From an uncultured Marmoricola sp. (GTDB taxonomy: Bacteria; Actinomycetota; Actinomycetes; Propionibacteriales; Nocardioidaceae): a DNA stretch of 6,954 nucleotides. Made by a program: the position numbers and the translations under genes. Location of the stretch: assembly GCF_943913695.1 (NCBI RefSeq), contig NZ_CALTZE010000165.1, positions 1-6,954 of the forward strand. The letters run 5' to 3'. Shown here piece by piece: positions 5,559-6,954 of the stretch. The notes beneath the pieces are model-generated. The model was given only the letters and a program-made list of their open reading frames with translations. It searched no databases and was not told where the DNA came from. How positions within the stretch are numbered: position 1 is the stretch's first letter; each line of letters starts with the position of its first letter.

Positions 5559-5959
5559 TGCAGATCACCGCCACCGCCGTGTCACTCAACGTTCCCGACG
5601 TCGCCGCCTCCTCGGCCTGGGTGCAGCAGCACCTCGGCTTCGGCGAGGCGATGTCGGCCGACGGCTTCGCCTCGCTCAGCCACCCCGACACCGACCTGCA
5701 CCTGATCTACCTGCGCACCGGGCTCCCCACCTTCCGCCCGGCCTCCGTCGCCGGCAGCGCCGACGGCCTGCTGGTCGTGCTCACCGTCGCCGACGTCGAC
5801 GCCGAGCACGCCCGCCTGGTGGCCGGGGGCGCCGAGGTCGTCACCGCCCCCGCGACCGAGCCGTGGGGCGAGCGCTACAGCCAGTACCGCGACCCCAACG
5901 GCGTCGTCTACCAGCTCGTCACCTGGGTCACGCCTCCCGACCCGGCCTACGCCGGGTGA
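5558..5959 (+). CDS. VOC-superfamily (glyoxalase/bleomycin-resistance fold) protein, 133 aa
   Basis: A single-domain vicinal-oxygen-chelate protein with two beta-alpha-beta-beta-beta modules (about 5-53 and 68-122): TAVSLNVPDVAASSAWVQQHLGF opens the first, VVLTVADVDAEHARLVAGGAEV the second, and EPWGERYSQYRDPNGVVYQLV is the characteristic closing strand region. The usual metal ligands are not where expected: the first strand lacks His (AVSL) and the last has Gln119 (VVYQLV) instead of Glu. It may therefore be a ligand-binding or sequestering protein rather than a metal-dependent enzyme; His48 (DLHLIYL) is a possible remaining ligand. ATG 5558 is fixed by the promoter; the frame runs open further upstream antisense to tetR but without domain content. 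It is probably de-repressed by the ligand of the divergent TetR. Confidence 0.88.
   Translation: MQITATAVSLNVPDVAASSAWVQQHLGFGEAMSADGFASLSHPDTDLHLIYLRTGLPTFRPASVAGSADGLLVVLTVADVDAEHARLVAGGAEVVTAPATEPWGERYSQYRDPNGVVYQLVTWVTPPDPAYAG
5940..5957. terminator. Compact hairpin at the 3' end of the VOC gene
   Basis: ACCCGGC (5940-5946) and GCCGGGT (5951-5957) form a perfect 7-bp stem with a CTAC loop, overlapping the last VOC codons and the first base of its stop. The VOC and pabB genes converge with only 16 bp between stops, so this symmetrical hairpin may serve both directions. No T-tract follows. Confidence 0.45.
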
Positions 5960-5975
5960 CGCAGGGGTCCGCGTG

Positions 5976-6954
5976 TCACGACGGCGTCGTCCCGAGCGCC
6001 GCGAGCAGTCGCTCGGCCTTCCAGCGCGACTCCGCCCACTCCTCGGCCATCTCCGAGCGCACCGTGATCCCGCCCCCGGTGCCGAGCCACCAGCTCCCGT
6101 CGGGGGCGCCCAGCAGCGAGCGGATCACCACGCCGAGGTCGGCGCGGCCGTCGGCGCAGATCCAGCCGAAGGCGCCGGAGTAGAGACCTCGGGGGTCTGA
6201 CTCGACCTGCTCCACGATCTCCATCGTGCGCCGCTTCGGGGCCCCGGTCATCGAGCCGGCCGGGAAGAGCGAGCGCAGCGCCGCCACCGTGCCGACCTCC
6301 CCGCGCAGCCGGCCCCGCACGGTCGAGACCAGCTGGTGCACCGCGGCGTAGGACTCGACCTCCATCAGGTGCGGCACCGCGACCGTCCCCACCTCGCAGA
6401 CCGTCGCGAGGTCGTTGCGGAGCAGGTCGACGATCATCAGGTTCTCAGCGCGGCACTTCGGGTCGGTCGCCAGGTGCTCGGCCAGCCGCGCGTCCTCGAC
6501 CGGGTCGGCGCCGCGCGGGGTGGTGCCCTTGATCGGCTTGGTCTCCAGCCAGCGGTCGGCGCCGATGGTCGCGTAGCGCTCCGGGCTGCTGCTGAGCAGG
6601 TGGGTGCCGCGGTGCGTGAGCAGGCCGGCGTACGGCGCGGGGCTGGCCGCCCGCAGCCGCAGGTAGGTCGCCAGCGGGTCGAGGCCGCGCTGGACCTGCT
6701 CGCGGTAGGTCAGGTTGACCTCGTAGGAGTTGCCCGCCCGCAGCTGCTCCTGCACCGCCCCGAAGGCCTCGGCGTACCAGCCCGGCGGCCCTTCGTGGCT
6801 CGCTGGCGCTCGCACCTCAGGGACCGGACCACCCGCTTCGTGAGGAGCCTGCGAGATGCCGCCGCCCCCCGCTCCCTGAGGAGCCTGCGAGACGCCGCCG
6901 CCCACCGCTCCCTGAGGAGCCTGCGAGACGCCGCCGCCCCCCGCTCCCTGAGGA
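5976..6954 (-). CDS. pabB: Para-aminobenzoate (aminodeoxychorismate) synthase component I, chorismate-binding domain, 5' end outside window
   Basis: Makes 4-amino-4-deoxychorismate from chorismate for folate synthesis. The visible C-terminal 325 codons hold the chorismate-binding domain: NSYEVNLT, LLSSSPERY, PIKGTTPRG (Lys codon 6528-6530), ENLMIVDLLRNDL, MEVESYAAVHQLVSTV, FPAGSMTGAPKRRTMEIV, YSGAFGW and GTGGGITVRSE. Lysine in PIKGT separates PabB from anthranilate synthase TrpE, which has Ala (PIAGT); in E. coli PabB this lysine is the catalytic nucleophile. The frame is open to the right edge. About 140 N-terminal residues expected of PabB are missing, so the gene continues outside and may be fused to PabA, as is common in actinomycetes. 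GTG 6903-6905 is in frame but lies inside the repeats and is not the start. The first roughly 55 visible residues are a Gly/Ala/Gln/Pro linker made of translated repeats. Confidence 0.92.
   Translation of the reverse strand, partial: PQGAGGGGVSQAPQGAVGGGVSQAPQGAGGGGISQAPHEAGGPVPEVRAPASHEGPPGWYAEAFGAVQEQLRAGNSYEVNLTYREQVQRGLDPLATYLRLRAASPAPYAGLLTHRGTHLLSSSPERYATIGADRWLETKPIKGTTPRGADPVEDARLAEHLATDPKCRAENLMIVDLLRNDLATVCEVGTVAVPHLMEVESYAAVHQLVSTVRGRLRGEVGTVAALRSLFPAGSMTGAPKRRTMEIVEQVESDPRGLYSGAFGWICADGRADLGVVIRSLLGAPDGSWWLGTGGGITVRSEMAEEWAESRWKAERLLAALGTTPS
6787..6825. repeat. REP-like element inside the pabB linker
   Basis: The outer arms GGCCCT (6787-6792) and AGGGACC (6819-6825) pair with one bulged A; the core holds a direct repeat GCTCGC-TGGC-GCTCGC. 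I recall similar short elements of the type GGTCCCTGAGG...CGAAGGGCC scattered in actinobacterial genomes, usually between genes; this is unverified. On the pabB strand it is read in frame as VPEVRAPASHEG. Copy number elsewhere in the genome cannot be seen here. Confidence 0.5.
6842..6954. repeat. 36-bp tandem repeats in the pabB linker, running off the window
   Basis: Three full units start at 6842, 6878 and 6914, and a fourth begins at 6950. Units 1 and 3 differ at one base, as do units 2 and 3, which implies recent expansion. In the pabB frame each unit is 12 codons, reading GAGGGGVSQAPQ with minor variants, so the frame is kept. Each unit junction contains GCTCC-CTGA-GGAGC, a small hairpin (for example 6871-6884). 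The piece TCCCTGAGGAGCCTGCGAG resembles the end of the adjacent REP-like element in inverted orientation, differing mainly by a 4-base insertion. Confidence 0.9.

Noticed and set aside
6903..6905. GTG 6905 as the true start of pabB
   Set aside because: It arises from a one-base variant within a 36-bp repeat, the frame continues open to the edge, and the expected N-terminal domain would be missing.
6842..6954. CRISPR array
   Set aside because: The 36-bp units abut with no spacers and lie in frame within a coding sequence; no cas genes are visible.

Overview
The window is very GC-rich, densely coded and free of RNA genes or mobile elements. Codon usage, the mprA-mprB-pepD gene order and several probable leaderless transcripts point to a high-GC actinomycete. 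A Nocardioides-like organism (Nocardioidaceae) is my best guess, but that is an inference from style and recalled homologues, not a proven assignment.

Layout. Position 20-871 (+) encodes a fructosamine-kinase-family protein and ends in a small hairpin. From 932 to 4603 (+) lies a complete envelope-stress module: an OmpR-type response regulator (MprA-like), a membrane histidine kinase (MprB-like, overlapping mprA by 4 bp) and a membrane-anchored HtrA/DegP-type protease with one PDZ domain (PepD-like, overlapping mprB by 29 bp). In mycobacteria the homologous MprAB-PepD set senses cell-envelope stress and the protease feeds back on the kinase; the same logic is inferred here. Two strong hairpins (4614-4695) close the unit. 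A divergent pair follows: a TetR-family repressor (4739-5500, -) and a small VOC/glyoxalase-fold protein (5558-5959, +), sharing a 57-bp gap with a 27-bp inverted repeat placed over the promoters. The window ends with the 3' part of a para-aminobenzoate synthase component I gene (pabB, 5976 to beyond the right edge, -), whose linker region contains a REP-like element and near-perfect 36-bp tandem repeats that are translated.

Main signals for a second look. mprA and pepD carry matching promoter architecture: two CTCAG-type direct repeats 11 bp apart, then 10 nt, a weak -10 (CAnnnT), then 6 nt to the start codon, with identical spacing at both sites. This looks like the MprA operator, allowing co-induction of regulator and protease from leaderless transcripts. 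The pepD copy is buried inside the 3' coding end of mprB. The TetR/VOC operator and the repeat-built PabB linker are the other unusual items. I see no wholly new multi-gene system; the novelty here is regulatory and structural.
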